A stretch of 64,000 nucleotides of DNA from Bacteroidetes bacterium GWF2_41_31 (GTDB lineage: Bacteria; Bacteroidota; Bacteroidia; Bacteroidales; F082): contig MEOL01000037.1 of the NCBI GenBank assembly GCA_001769215.1, forward strand, positions 62,001-126,000, given 5' to 3'. The notes beneath the pieces were generated by a model. The model had not been told where the DNA came from. It was given only the letters and a program-made list of their open reading frames with translations, and did no database searches. Position numbers and translations under genes: made by a program. Positions 1-6,587 of this stretch are shown one piece after another. The stretch's first letter is position 1. Each line of letters starts with the position of its first letter.

Positions 1-561
1 CTGCTCAGCGGATTGCGTAGTATCGACCATGTGGAAATGATCCGGTTGGGAACCAAAATACCCGCGGTGTTGCCCATGCGCATCACTCAAAAATTGGTGG
101 AAATGCTTAAAAAGTACCACCCGCTTTATATGAGTCTGCACTTTACACATCCCGATGAGTTGACTCCTGAAACCCGTGAGGCCTGCATCCGGCTGGCTGA
201 TGCTGGTATTCCCCTGGGAAGTCAAACTGTATTGTTAAAAGGAGTAAACGATGATGCCGAGGTATACCGCAAATTAACACATGAATTGCTAAAAGTCAGG
301 GTAAAACCTTATTACCTGTATCAATGCGACCCCATTCCGGGGTCAGCGCATTTTCGCACCAGCGTTGAAAAAGGACTCGAAATAATTAAAAAACTAAGGG
401 GTTTTACTTCAGGTTATGCCATTCCACATTATGTGATTGATGCCCCGGGAGGAGGCGGAAAAATTCCATTGCTTCCTGAGTATCTCGTGGCAAAAGAAAA
501 CGGGGATGTCATCTTGCGCAACTATGAGGACAAGATCTATCGCTATCCTGATTATTCATAA
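1..561 (+). CDS. kamA: KamA-family lysine 2,3-aminomutase, C-terminal part (5' end outside window)
   Basis: The reading frame is open from base 1, so only about the last 186 residues are present. They match the C-terminal half of radical SAM lysine 2,3-aminomutases: GTKIPAVLPMRIT, LLKGVNDD, a YLYQCDPIPGSAHFRT block and a PGGGGKIPLLPEY block. The family converts L-lysine to L-beta-lysine using SAM, a 4Fe-4S cluster and PLP. In clostridial LAM two aspartates, in the YQCD and VDAPGGGG segments, bind the lysine side-chain amine, and glutamate-specific homologues replace both. Here both are aspartate (YQCD and IDAPGGGG), which favours lysine as substrate. The CxxxCxxC cluster motif lies outside the window. 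Two ligase genes and an acetyltransferase follow on the same strand after a 67-bp gap, suggesting that beta-lysine or a relative is processed further. Confidence 0.88.
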   Translation: MLSGLRSIDHVEMIRLGTKIPAVLPMRITQKLVEMLKKYHPLYMSLHFTHPDELTPETREACIRLADAGIPLGSQTVLLKGVNDDAEVYRKLTHELLKVRVKPYYLYQCDPIPGSAHFRTSVEKGLEIIKKLRGFTSGYAIPHYVIDAPGGGGKIPLLPEYLVAKENGDVILRNYEDKIYRYPDYS

Positions 562-628
562 CTTAACAGATCGTTTACACGATTTATATTGAAAATCATT
601 TCATGATTCTAAATTTGATCTTAATAAG

Positions 629-1612
629 ATGACGATAGGACTGACCTATGATTTGCGTTCGGAATACCTGAAGATGGGGTTTTCTGAAGAAGAAACAGCC
701 GAATTCGACAAAGAAGACACCATCGAAGCCATCGAACAAACCTTGCAACAGCTGGGCTATCATACGGAAAGGATTGGTCACCTTAAACAGCTGGTGGATG
801 CACTGGCCGCAGGCAAACGTTGGGATCTGGTGTTCAATATTGCCGAAGGCATGTATGGCCTGGGTCGCGAAGCCCAGGTTCCGGCTCTGCTTGATGCCTA
901 TCAAATTCCTTATGTGTTTTCAGGTCCGTTGGTATTGGCATTAACCCTCGACAAAAGTCTCACCAAACGTGTTATCCGGGATGCCGGAATACCTACACCT
1001 GATTTTGCATTGATTCATCACGAAAGTGACCTTCCTGACGTAAACCTGGCATTTCCATTATTTGCCAAACCCGTGGCGGAAGGAACAGGCAAAGGTATCA
1101 ATGGAAAATCCATCATCAACAATACGGAAGAATTAAAAGAGAGATGTTCCTCCTTGTTGAAGGAGTTTAAGCAACCCGTGTTACTGGAAACCTATCTGAG
1201 CGGACGCGAGTTTACTACCGGAATTACCGGCACAGGGGCGAACGCTAAAACCACCGGCACCATGGAAATTCTGCTGCTCGCAAAAGCTGAAAAGGGACTT
1301 TATTCCTATGCCAACAAGGAAGACTATAAGCAAGTGATAGAATATCAGTCCGTAACCGATGAGGCGACAAAAAATTCCTGCGAACAGCTGGCGTTGGATG
1401 TATTCCGGCTGTTGGGTTGCGAAGACGGCGGACGTGTGGACATCCGGATGGATGAAAACGGTGTTCCGAACTTCCTGGAGGTAAACCCACTTGCCGGGAT
1501 GCATCCCGTCCATTCTGACCTCCCGATCCTGAGTCGTTTGAACGGCATACAATATCCCGAATTGATGAAACGCATCATGGATTCTGCGGTTCAAAAGGTA
1601 AAAATCCAATGA
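629..1612 (+). CDS. D-Ala-D-Ala ligase-like ATP-grasp enzyme (first of pair)
   Basis: 327-residue ATP-grasp protein resembling D-alanine--D-alanine ligase. Visible landmarks are NIAEG...GREAQVPALLD near residues 70-90, the ATP-binding lysine in LFAKPVAEGTGKG (about 144-156), LLETYLSGREFTTG (about 185-198) and the metal-binding C-terminal block GGRVDIR...NFLEVNPLAGMHPVHSD (about 267-297). This class joins a carboxylate, activated as an acyl phosphate, to an amine. The gene ends one base before the next ligase, so the two are almost certainly co-translated. True Ddl genes usually lie with mur/fts genes; here the neighbours are an aminomutase and a GNAT enzyme, so a role in an amide- or dipeptide-type metabolite is more likely than peptidoglycan synthesis. 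The substrate cannot be read from the sequence. Confidence 0.85.
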   Translation: MTIGLTYDLRSEYLKMGFSEEETAEFDKEDTIEAIEQTLQQLGYHTERIGHLKQLVDALAAGKRWDLVFNIAEGMYGLGREAQVPALLDAYQIPYVFSGPLVLALTLDKSLTKRVIRDAGIPTPDFALIHHESDLPDVNLAFPLFAKPVAEGTGKGINGKSIINNTEELKERCSSLLKEFKQPVLLETYLSGREFTTGITGTGANAKTTGTMEILLLAKAEKGLYSYANKEDYKQVIEYQSVTDEATKNSCEQLALDVFRLLGCEDGGRVDIRMDENGVPNFLEVNPLAGMHPVHSDLPILSRLNGIQYPELMKRIMDSAVQKVKIQ

Positions 1613-1613
1613 G

Positions 1614-2594
1614 ATGAAAAAAGCCATCGTTTTAATCAATGCGCTTTCATCAGATCCAACCGAAGATGAATTGGATGTCCTCGAACAAGCCTGTTTGGTA
1701 GAGGAAACTCTGGAACAGCTTGGAATTGAGAGCGAACGTGTGTTGATGGACTTCAATATACAGGCTGCTGTAGCGCAAATCACCGGGCTTTCGCCTGACT
1801 TTGTGGTCAATTTGGTGGAAGGTGTGGCGCAGGATGCCAGGTTGATCCATTGGGCACCGGCACTTTTAGAACATCTTAAAATACCCTTTACGGGATGTGG
1901 TTCCGAAAGCATGTATATCACCAGCAACAAAACCCTGACCAAAAAACTGTTACTGGCCAACGGAATTCCAACACCGGAATTGGTTACCGACATTCAATCC
2001 GGTCGGTTTAATCCCAACAAAAAGTACATCGCCAAACCCGTTTGGGAAGATGCTTCGGTAGGTATTTCGGATGCCAATGTGTTGGAGGGAGAATTGGCAA
2101 AAATCAACGCGTTTTTGTCAGAAAACCAAAACCGGACGTGGTTTTTTGAGGAATTTATTACAGGAAGGGAATTTAATATTTCGGTATTGGGAGGAAAAAA
2201 CGGACCTGAAGTATTGCCGATGGCCGAAATCGTGTTCGACAGCTTCCCGGAAGGCAAACCCCACATCATCGGCTATGAAGCCAAATGGGATGAAGATTCG
2301 TTTGAATACAAACACACCAACCGCCGTTTCGGTATAGAGCAGGAAACGCCTGATCTGGCAGCAAAACTCAGCAATATTTGTCACCAATGCTGGCAGTTGT
2401 TTGACCTGAAAGGTTATGTACGCATCGACTTTCGTGTGGATGAACAAAACAATCCGTTTGTTTTGGAGATTAATGCCAATCCTTGTCTTTCGCCCGATGC
2501 CGGATTTTATGCTGCAGCCATGGAGGCAGGATTTTCGTTTGACAATGTACTCACGCGTATTATTGAAGATGCCCATTCATCGGTAATCATCTGA
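1614..2594 (+). CDS. D-Ala-D-Ala ligase-like ATP-grasp enzyme (second of pair)
   Basis: 326-residue ATP-grasp protein, distantly related to the gene just upstream and starting one base after its stop. It keeps NLVEGVAQDARLIHWAPALLE (about 66-86), the ATP lysine in YIAKPVWEDASVGI (about 138-151), FFEEFITGREFNISV (about 177-191) and the metal-binding end RIDFRVD...FVLEINANPCLSPDAGF (about 270-298). The substrate-side loops differ clearly from the first ligase (for example GCGSESM in place of FSGPLVL), so the two probably act on different substrates or in sequence. A pair of such ligases beside an aminomutase suggests a two-step condensation, but no product can be assigned. It is followed after 31 bp by a GNAT gene. 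Confidence 0.84.
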   Translation: MKKAIVLINALSSDPTEDELDVLEQACLVEETLEQLGIESERVLMDFNIQAAVAQITGLSPDFVVNLVEGVAQDARLIHWAPALLEHLKIPFTGCGSESMYITSNKTLTKKLLLANGIPTPELVTDIQSGRFNPNKKYIAKPVWEDASVGISDANVLEGELAKINAFLSENQNRTWFFEEFITGREFNISVLGGKNGPEVLPMAEIVFDSFPEGKPHIIGYEAKWDEDSFEYKHTNRRFGIEQETPDLAAKLSNICHQCWQLFDLKGYVRIDFRVDEQNNPFVLEINANPCLSPDAGFYAAAMEAGFSFDNVLTRIIEDAHSSVII

Positions 2595-2625
2595 TTTTAA
2601 TTCAACGACCAAAAAAGTAATCTAT

Positions 2626-3111
2626 ATGAATACCATTACCTTACGCAAAGAAGTCACCGCCGCTGACCCACAGATCATCAGAGAAATAGTTACTTCCACC
2701 GGTTTTTTTAATGACGAAGAAATAGATGTAGCAGCCGAGTTGGCCGAAGAGCGTCTTGAAAAAGGGAAAGCAAGTGGTTACGAATTCATATTTCTGGAAG
2801 TGGATGGAAAAACGGTGGCTTATTCATGCTACGGACTCATCCCGTGCACCAAAAACAGCTACGACCTGTATTGGATTGCCACCCACCACGATTACCGCAA
2901 CCGGGGATTGGGCAAACAATTGTTAAAAGCCACGGAAGAAGATATCAAAGCATTAAAAGGTGGTGGCATATATGTGGAAACCGCCAGCCGTAAACAATAT
3001 ACTCCAACACGCATGTTTTACGAAAAAAACGGATACGAACTCAAAGCCCAGTTCGAAGACTACTACGATAAAGGCGATGATCTGGTGTATTATGTGAAAA
3101 GGTTAGGCTAA
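2626..3111 (+). CDS. GNAT-family N-acetyltransferase
   Basis: 161-residue single-domain GNAT protein. The acetyl-CoA loop is seen in HHDYRNRGLGKQLLKATEED (about residues 85-104, R-x-x-G-x-G pattern), followed by the usual strand and FYEKNGYEL near residues 128-136. It probably acetylates an amine made or handled by the upstream aminomutase/ligase genes. Beta-lysine acetyltransferases (AblB) are known partners of KamA but are longer, so this is not called AblB. Its last 13 codons lie inside a 123-bp direct repeat (3073-3195), and a decayed second copy of that end is found at 5219-5252. The bounded island therefore begins immediately after this gene. Confidence 0.82.
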   Translation: MNTITLRKEVTAADPQIIREIVTSTGFFNDEEIDVAAELAEERLEKGKASGYEFIFLEVDGKTVAYSCYGLIPCTKNSYDLYWIATHHDYRNRGLGKQLLKATEEDIKALKGGGIYVETASRKQYTPTRMFYEKNGYELKAQFEDYYDKGDDLVYYVKRLG

Positions 3112-3195
3112 GGCCGGGATTTTGGAAGGAGCATGCTTTCGGTATTGGCCAATTCTCCATCTGTTTTTTCAGGGGCGGTGTGCAGGATTTCAGCC
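3073..3195. repeat. Left direct repeat bounding the inserted island
   Basis: This 123-bp segment matches 5220-5341 with 7 substitutions and one single-base indel. It contains the real end of the GNAT gene plus a non-functional copy of the end of the phosphodiesterase gene that today lies on the far side of the island. Five of the seven substitutions are synonymous in the encoded ends, so the two copies look like diverged alleles rather than random decay. Confidence 0.9.
3107..3195 (-). pseudogene. Relic of the phosphodiesterase 3' end (28 codons)
   Basis: Read on the minus strand, this stretch encodes AEILHTAPEKTDGELANTES followed by MLLPKSRP and a stop. That is the same C-terminus as the full phosphodiesterase at 5254-6486 except for one Ile-to-Thr change. 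Homology stops abruptly at about 3195, and no upstream part of the gene remains. It marks the left edge of the island. Confidence 0.85.
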
Positions 3196-3299
3196 CTTTG
3201 GTTTATCTAAATTGTTTCCATGTGTAGATTTTTTATTAGTGTAACATGTGCAATAAAAGTGGAACTGCCTGATTATTCTGCAAAATAATTCTTTCTTTA

Positions 3300-3356
3300 T
3301 TTGTAGACCTTTATTCACTATATTTGCGTTAACTATTAGCAAACACAATACTTTTG
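3300..3356 (+). promoter_or_regulatory. Candidate tandem Bacteroidota promoters for the antitoxin/toxin pair
   Basis: Two -7 type elements are seen, TATATTTG at 3319-3326 and TACTTTTG at 3349-3356. A TTTG at 3300-3303 lies 15 bp before the first. The TTTG of the first -7 element lies 22 bp before the second and could serve as its -33 box. About 100 bp separate them from the antitoxin start. This is motif matching only. Confidence 0.35.
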
Positions 3357-3455
3357 TGAACTATGTTAAACAATGGAAGTAAAATAACCGGACTTCGTAA
3401 GCAAAAGTTTCAAACCTTTTCCGAACAAAATTTACAAATATTAAAATAAGAGATT

Positions 3456-3692
3456 ATGTACACGACATATCATTTAACATCGGCACAGGAAGTAAGCACC
3501 GATATATTGGATGCCATTAAAGCGACCTTTAAATCAAAGCCTATAACAATCATTGTGGAAGAGGATGACAACGATTTTGGACTTACGGCAGATATGAAAG
3601 CCGTTTTGGACGAACGCTTGCAGGAAGATGAAAAAACGTATCTATCTGCCGAAGATTCCATCAACCAACTCAATAAAAAATATGGTTTATAA
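3456..3692 (+). CDS. Antitoxin-like small protein of a truncated TA pair
   Basis: 78-residue acidic protein with a short N-terminal region (HLTSAQEVSTDILDAIKATF), a strand-rich middle (PITIIVEEDD) and an acidic C-terminal helix ending SAEDSINQLNKKYGL. Size and layout resemble antitoxins that precede ParE/RelE-type toxins in Bacteroidota. The stop codon overlaps the start of the toxin-like frame at 3682 by 11 bp, typical of translational coupling in TA operons. The partner is truncated, so any surviving role would be regulation or neutralisation of a toxin encoded elsewhere. The whole pair lies inside the direct-repeat-bounded island. Confidence 0.6.
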   Translation: MYTTYHLTSAQEVSTDILDAIKATFKSKPITIIVEEDDNDFGLTADMKAVLDERLQEDEKTYLSAEDSINQLNKKYGL

Positions 3693-3846
3693 AATCATCG
3701 TTTCACCCCTTGCCCAAAAGGAAATTGAAAACGCTATAGATTACTACGCCTTATACAGCACTTATGCTCCTGTAAATTTCATAGCTGGACTCAAAGAGGC
3801 GGCGAGTGGCTTTTCTGTTTATTACATTTTTTTGAAGGATGTTTAG
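3682..3846 (+). pseudogene. Truncated ParE/RelE-superfamily toxin
   Basis: 54 codons beginning MVYKIIVSPLAQKEIENAID, the hallmark N-terminus of ParE-type plasmid-stabilisation toxins (beta strand then a helix rich in D/E-Y). Family members are usually 90-100 residues. Here the frame becomes atypical after about residue 43 (SGFSVYYIFLKDV) and stops early. The missing half normally supplies the central beta strands and the conserved basic residues, so the toxin is probably inactive. A short intact variant is possible but unlikely. Confidence 0.6.
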
Positions 3847-3917
3847 CTTTAAAAAATTTAAACTTCCTTCAACTGTTTGACCCATCCTCAGCGTATTTTC
3901 ACTTGTCTGCTGGTTTA

Positions 3918-3951
3918 CCTGCCTACGGTAGGTGAACCTACCGTAGGCAGG
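3918..3951. repeat. Perfect 16-bp inverted repeat, 2-base spacer (palindromic element)
   Basis: The arms CCTGCCTACGGTAGGT (3918-3933) and ACCTACCGTAGGCAGG (3936-3951) are exact reverse complements separated by GA. Each arm is itself partly palindromic (CCTACGGTAGG). It lies in the non-coding stretch between the toxin relic and the two minus-strand island genes. The outer GCCTAC/GGCAG signature recurs around the palindrome at 18366-18385, which suggests a dispersed REP-like element. Confidence 0.8.
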
Positions 3952-4080
3952 AGGCATGAACCACGGACGAGGCGAAGAGTCTTAACCACGCAATTGCCTG
4001 AATAATCAGCTGCAATATAAATTCCACTATTTAAAGACGTAATATTAAATTTTGATTAATATAAAGTCCTACCAGTTACA

Positions 4081-4098
4081 TTCCGATGGCTATCGGAA
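4081..4098. repeat. Short inverted repeat followed by GGAGGCAG
   Basis: TTCCGAT and ATCGGAA flank a GGCT loop, and the sequence continues GGAGGCAGCGGAGG. It resembles the other GGCAG-associated palindromes in this window, and may be a degraded copy of the same element. It lies just past the stop of the 4143-4724 minus gene. Confidence 0.45.
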
Positions 4099-4142
4099 GG
4101 AGGCAGCGGAGGGGCGGTAGTTATAGGACGATATTGTTTAAA

Positions 4143-4724
4143 TTATTTAGATTTATTGACGAATGAAATAAACTTTTCAAAAAGTTGATCTACATCTAGT
4201 TTCTGACCATCATTAGATTTATTCACACTTTTATCCAATACAATTATCGGCAACATTTGTTCAAATATTAAATTCGAGTTTCCTTTTGGTAATACTATCT
4301 TACCGAATAAGTAGTTTACCCCTTTATTTTTAGGAATAAATCGAAAATAATTACCATCAGAATATTTAATTGAATCATAAAATACAAAGTCTGCTTGTTC
4401 AAATGAATATTCATATAGTATAACATCAGGTATACTTTTTTCATCATCAATAACTGAAGAATAATTTACTGTAAGTAAAGGTTTAATTAGTATTGTATCT
4501 TGACTAGTTAAAATCCCTGAATCGGTCAGTGTCCCACAATTTGTAATTAGGCTTGATGAAATACCACTGAAATTATAATAACCTGAAATATCTTCAAGTT
4601 GCATGCTCAATTTTGCCAATCTTATATTTCTATCTTCTAATTTTATCATTAAAAAGATATTTGCAAATATTGACAAGAGAATAAATGATATCACTAAATA
4701 AAATAATTTTTTATACTTTTTCAT
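4143..4724 (-). CDS. Hypothetical membrane-anchored protein in AT-rich island
   Basis: 193 residues, no family recognised. One hydrophobic segment near the N-terminus (LFYLVISFILLSIFANIFLMI, about 7-27) follows a lysine-rich start, giving a single anchored helix with the rest probably periplasmic. The body is rich in Asn, Ser, Ile and Lys, and the coding DNA is visibly more AT-rich than the flanking genes, consistent with acquired DNA. The upstream gene (4730-5107) ends 5 bp before this start, so the two form an operon. Position inside the direct-repeat-bounded island is the main clue to origin; function is unknown. Confidence 0.6.
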   Translation of the reverse strand: MKKYKKLFYLVISFILLSIFANIFLMIKLEDRNIRLAKLSMQLEDISGYYNFSGISSSLITNCGTLTDSGILTSQDTILIKPLLTVNYSSVIDDEKSIPDVILYEYSFEQADFVFYDSIKYSDGNYFRFIPKNKGVNYLFGKIVLPKGNSNLIFEQMLPIIVLDKSVNKSNDGQKLDVDQLFEKFISFVNKSK

Positions 4725-4729
4725 GATAA

Positions 4730-5107
4730 TTAATTTTTTACTACTTCACGTCCTTTGTTTTTTTTCCAATCAGTCACAATTTTTAATGAGTCTTTTCTAA
4801 GCATTACTTGAGACCCAGTACCAGAACTCATAGTCCAAGGATTTTTTTCGGAATAAAATACATTTATTTTTTCATTAGGATCAAGTCCTTGCGAAGTCTC
4901 TTTAATTGATTGCCCCAAATTATCAGTCTTTTCTCCAGATCCAGTATTATTCTCACCAATTTCCTTGTCAGATATGGCTTTCTGTAATTCAGTATATCTT
5001 GCAACCGCATCTGCCATGTCTAGCATGCCATTAACAAATTGCCCGGCATTTGGTCTTAGAATAAGTAATAAATCAAAATTCGTTGACTGAGGCTCACTTT
5101 CTGACAT
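4730..5107 (-). CDS. Hypothetical soluble protein in AT-rich island
   Basis: 125 residues, no family recognised. It starts MSESEPQSTNFDLLLILRPN and has a helical stretch FVNGMLDMADAVARYTELQKAI (about 23-44), then a Gly/Ser/Asn-rich linker and a basic C-terminus (KKNKGREVVKN). There is no signal peptide or membrane helix. It is co-oriented with, and 5 bp upstream of, the membrane-anchored gene at 4143-4724, so the two probably work together. AT-rich like its partner. Confidence 0.5.
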   Translation of the reverse strand: MSESEPQSTNFDLLLILRPNAGQFVNGMLDMADAVARYTELQKAISDKEIGENNTGSGEKTDNLGQSIKETSQGLDPNEKINVFYSEKNPWTMSSGTGSQVMLRKDSLKIVTDWKKNKGREVVKN

Positions 5108-5218
5108 AAAACAAAGATAAAAAATATCATGATATAAAAGCGTAATTTCAATTGTCTGCCTTTGGCACGAATCTACACTTAGCTCTATTTTTTATTTAAC
5201 TAATCTTCGCTCAAAGGT

Positions 5219-5252
5219 GGGCGATGATCTAGTGTATGATGTGAAAAGGTAG
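5219..5252 (+). pseudogene. Relic of the GNAT 3' end
   Basis: Reads GDDLVYDVKR then stop, against GDDLVYYVKRLG and stop in the intact GNAT gene. One base is deleted in the Leu codon and one Tyr is changed to Asp. Homology ends abruptly upstream of about 5219. It marks the right edge of the island. Confidence 0.8.
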
Positions 5253-5341
5253 GCTAAGGCCTTGATTTTGGAAGGAGCATGCTTTCGGTATTGGCCAATT
5301 CTCCATCTGTTTTTTCAGGGGCGATGTGCAGAATTTCGGCC
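5220..5341. repeat. Right direct repeat bounding the inserted island
   Basis: 122-bp partner of 3073-3195 (about 93% identity). It contains the real end of the phosphodiesterase gene plus a dead copy of the GNAT end. The repeat period is 2147 bp, and the enclosed unique DNA runs from about 3196 to 5219. Confidence 0.9.
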
Positions 5342-6486
5342 ATCAGTTCATACAGGTTCACATTTTCAAAGGCAGGTGCCTGATATCCTTTTTTAAAGAC
5401 AGGACCAGCGGCGTAAAAAATGGCATGCATGTCGCGGTTCCTGTTGTCGTAGCCATGGGTACCCAAACCATCACTGATGTTCCACGACCAATAGATGCTG
5501 TATCCCGAATCGGCTTCCAAAGTAAAGTCGTATGTCCGGGGGTTGCTTCCATAATGCAACCGACCGGGGATGCTGTCACGGTGATACACCTTCACATGGG
5601 ATACTTTTTTTAAGTTGCTGTAAACTTTCTCCATCAACCCAGCTTTTACTTTGAAATTCCAGTTTGGATTCCATCCATCAAATCTCTCTAACCAGGAAGT
5701 GTCGATTGTTTCATCGAGAATGACTTGTCTATCTGGTGAAATTTCGCCCATGCCATGGTCGGAAGTGACGATAAAGTTGAGCTGATGATAATCCGGGAGT
5801 TGTCTCATGCGTTTAAAAAACATGCCTAAATAGTGATCGAGCTTTTCGACTTCGGCAACCGTTTCCAAACTACGGGGCCCAAATTGATGGCCTGTATGAT
5901 CGGGTTCATGATAATACCACATGATCAGATGCGGACGTTGGGTTTCCGGTAAAGAAAGCCAATTAAACAAGGAGTCGATGCGTGATCCAAAGGACAATTT
6001 CTGGTTGTAAGCCGACCAATAGGTTGGTCTTAAGTGGTTGATGGGTGCTTCGGATCCGACCCAGAATAAGGTGGCTGTTTTCACTCCTTGTTTTTCACAG
6101 GTGTTCCAAATGGGTTCACCTCCATAAAAGTTGGCATCGGCAACTGCCCGGCGATCTCCCAAGGAGTATTGTTTTCCCAGATCTACAGCATAAAACCCGT
6201 TGAGCACAATACCATGGTGGTCGGGGTACAATCCGGTAGCCAAGCTATAATGATTTGGGAATGTTTTGGTTGGATAGGAGGGAATGATATTGGTTCTCAC
6301 GCCAACCTGGGACAGCGAATCGAGTGTAGGTGTGTTTGCGTGGTCGGGATAGTCCCACCTGAAACCATCAAGCGACAGCACGATCAGGTAGGTTTGCTCC
6401 TTTTTATGATCACCAGAGGAACAACTAACAGAAACCATGCTCAACAAAAATATGAACAGGAGGTTATTTGTGATTTTCAATTTCAT
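5254..6486 (-). CDS. Alkaline-phosphatase-superfamily nucleotide pyrophosphatase/phosphodiesterase (lipoprotein)
   Basis: Start placed at 6486 (MKLKITNNLLF...), which gives a normal lipoprotein signal with lipobox SVSC; an upstream in-frame start would add 15 hydrophilic residues before it. The mature protein shows the ectonucleotide pyrophosphatase/phosphodiesterase metal sites: LDGFRWD, the nucleophile region SYPTKTFPNHYSLATGLYPD (Thr nucleophile expected), YHEPDHTGHQFGP, VTSDHGMG and GTHGYDN. These enzymes cleave phosphodiester or pyrophosphate bonds of nucleotides or nucleotide-sugar-like substrates, here on the periplasmic or outer face. About 410 residues, normal for the family. The last 28 codons are duplicated at 3107-3195 on the other side of the island. 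Confidence 0.88.
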   Translation of the reverse strand: MKLKITNNLLFIFLLSMVSVSCSSGDHKKEQTYLIVLSLDGFRWDYPDHANTPTLDSLSQVGVRTNIIPSYPTKTFPNHYSLATGLYPDHHGIVLNGFYAVDLGKQYSLGDRRAVADANFYGGEPIWNTCEKQGVKTATLFWVGSEAPINHLRPTYWSAYNQKLSFGSRIDSLFNWLSLPETQRPHLIMWYYHEPDHTGHQFGPRSLETVAEVEKLDHYLGMFFKRMRQLPDYHQLNFIVTSDHGMGEISPDRQVILDETIDTSWLERFDGWNPNWNFKVKAGLMEKVYSNLKKVSHVKVYHRDSIPGRLHYGSNPRTYDFTLEADSGYSIYWSWNISDGLGTHGYDNRNRDMHAIFYAAGPVFKKGYQAPAFENVNLYELMAEILHIAPEKTDGELANTESMLLPKSRP

Positions 6487-6537
6487 GATTGCCAAAGTAT
6501 TATGATTTGTAATGATTGAAAAATAAGCCATCAGGAT

Positions 6538-6570
6538 AAAAAAAAGCCTCCGGTTTGGAGGCTTTTTTTA
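6538..6570 (-). terminator. Rho-independent terminator of the first TonB receptor gene
   Basis: AAAAAGCCTCC and GGAGGCTTTTT arms with a short GGTTT loop, flanked by A and T runs on both sides. It lies 18 bp past the stop of the receptor gene at 6588 and 50 bp upstream of the phosphodiesterase start. The structure would work in either direction. Confidence 0.8.
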
Positions 6571-6587
6571 ATAGTTTGTGATGACCA

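Noticed and set aside
1181-1993. 270-codon open frame on the minus strand across the two ATP-grasp genes
   Set aside because: Antisense to two clear ATP-grasp genes, with low-complexity Ser/Ile-rich translation and no motif; a shadow of GC-richer coding sequence.
629-2594. The ATP-grasp pair as housekeeping D-Ala-D-Ala ligase genes
   Set aside because: No mur, fts or van genes nearby, two diverged copies in tandem and an aminomutase/GNAT context; kept as ligase-like of unknown substrate.
3364-3450. 28-codon ORF upstream of the antitoxin
   Set aside because: Too short, no family or conserved context; could be a leader peptide but nothing supports this.
3073-5341. Island as an insertion sequence or integron
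   Set aside because: No transposase or integrase, no terminal inverted repeats, and the repeats are gene-end duplications far longer than target-site duplications.
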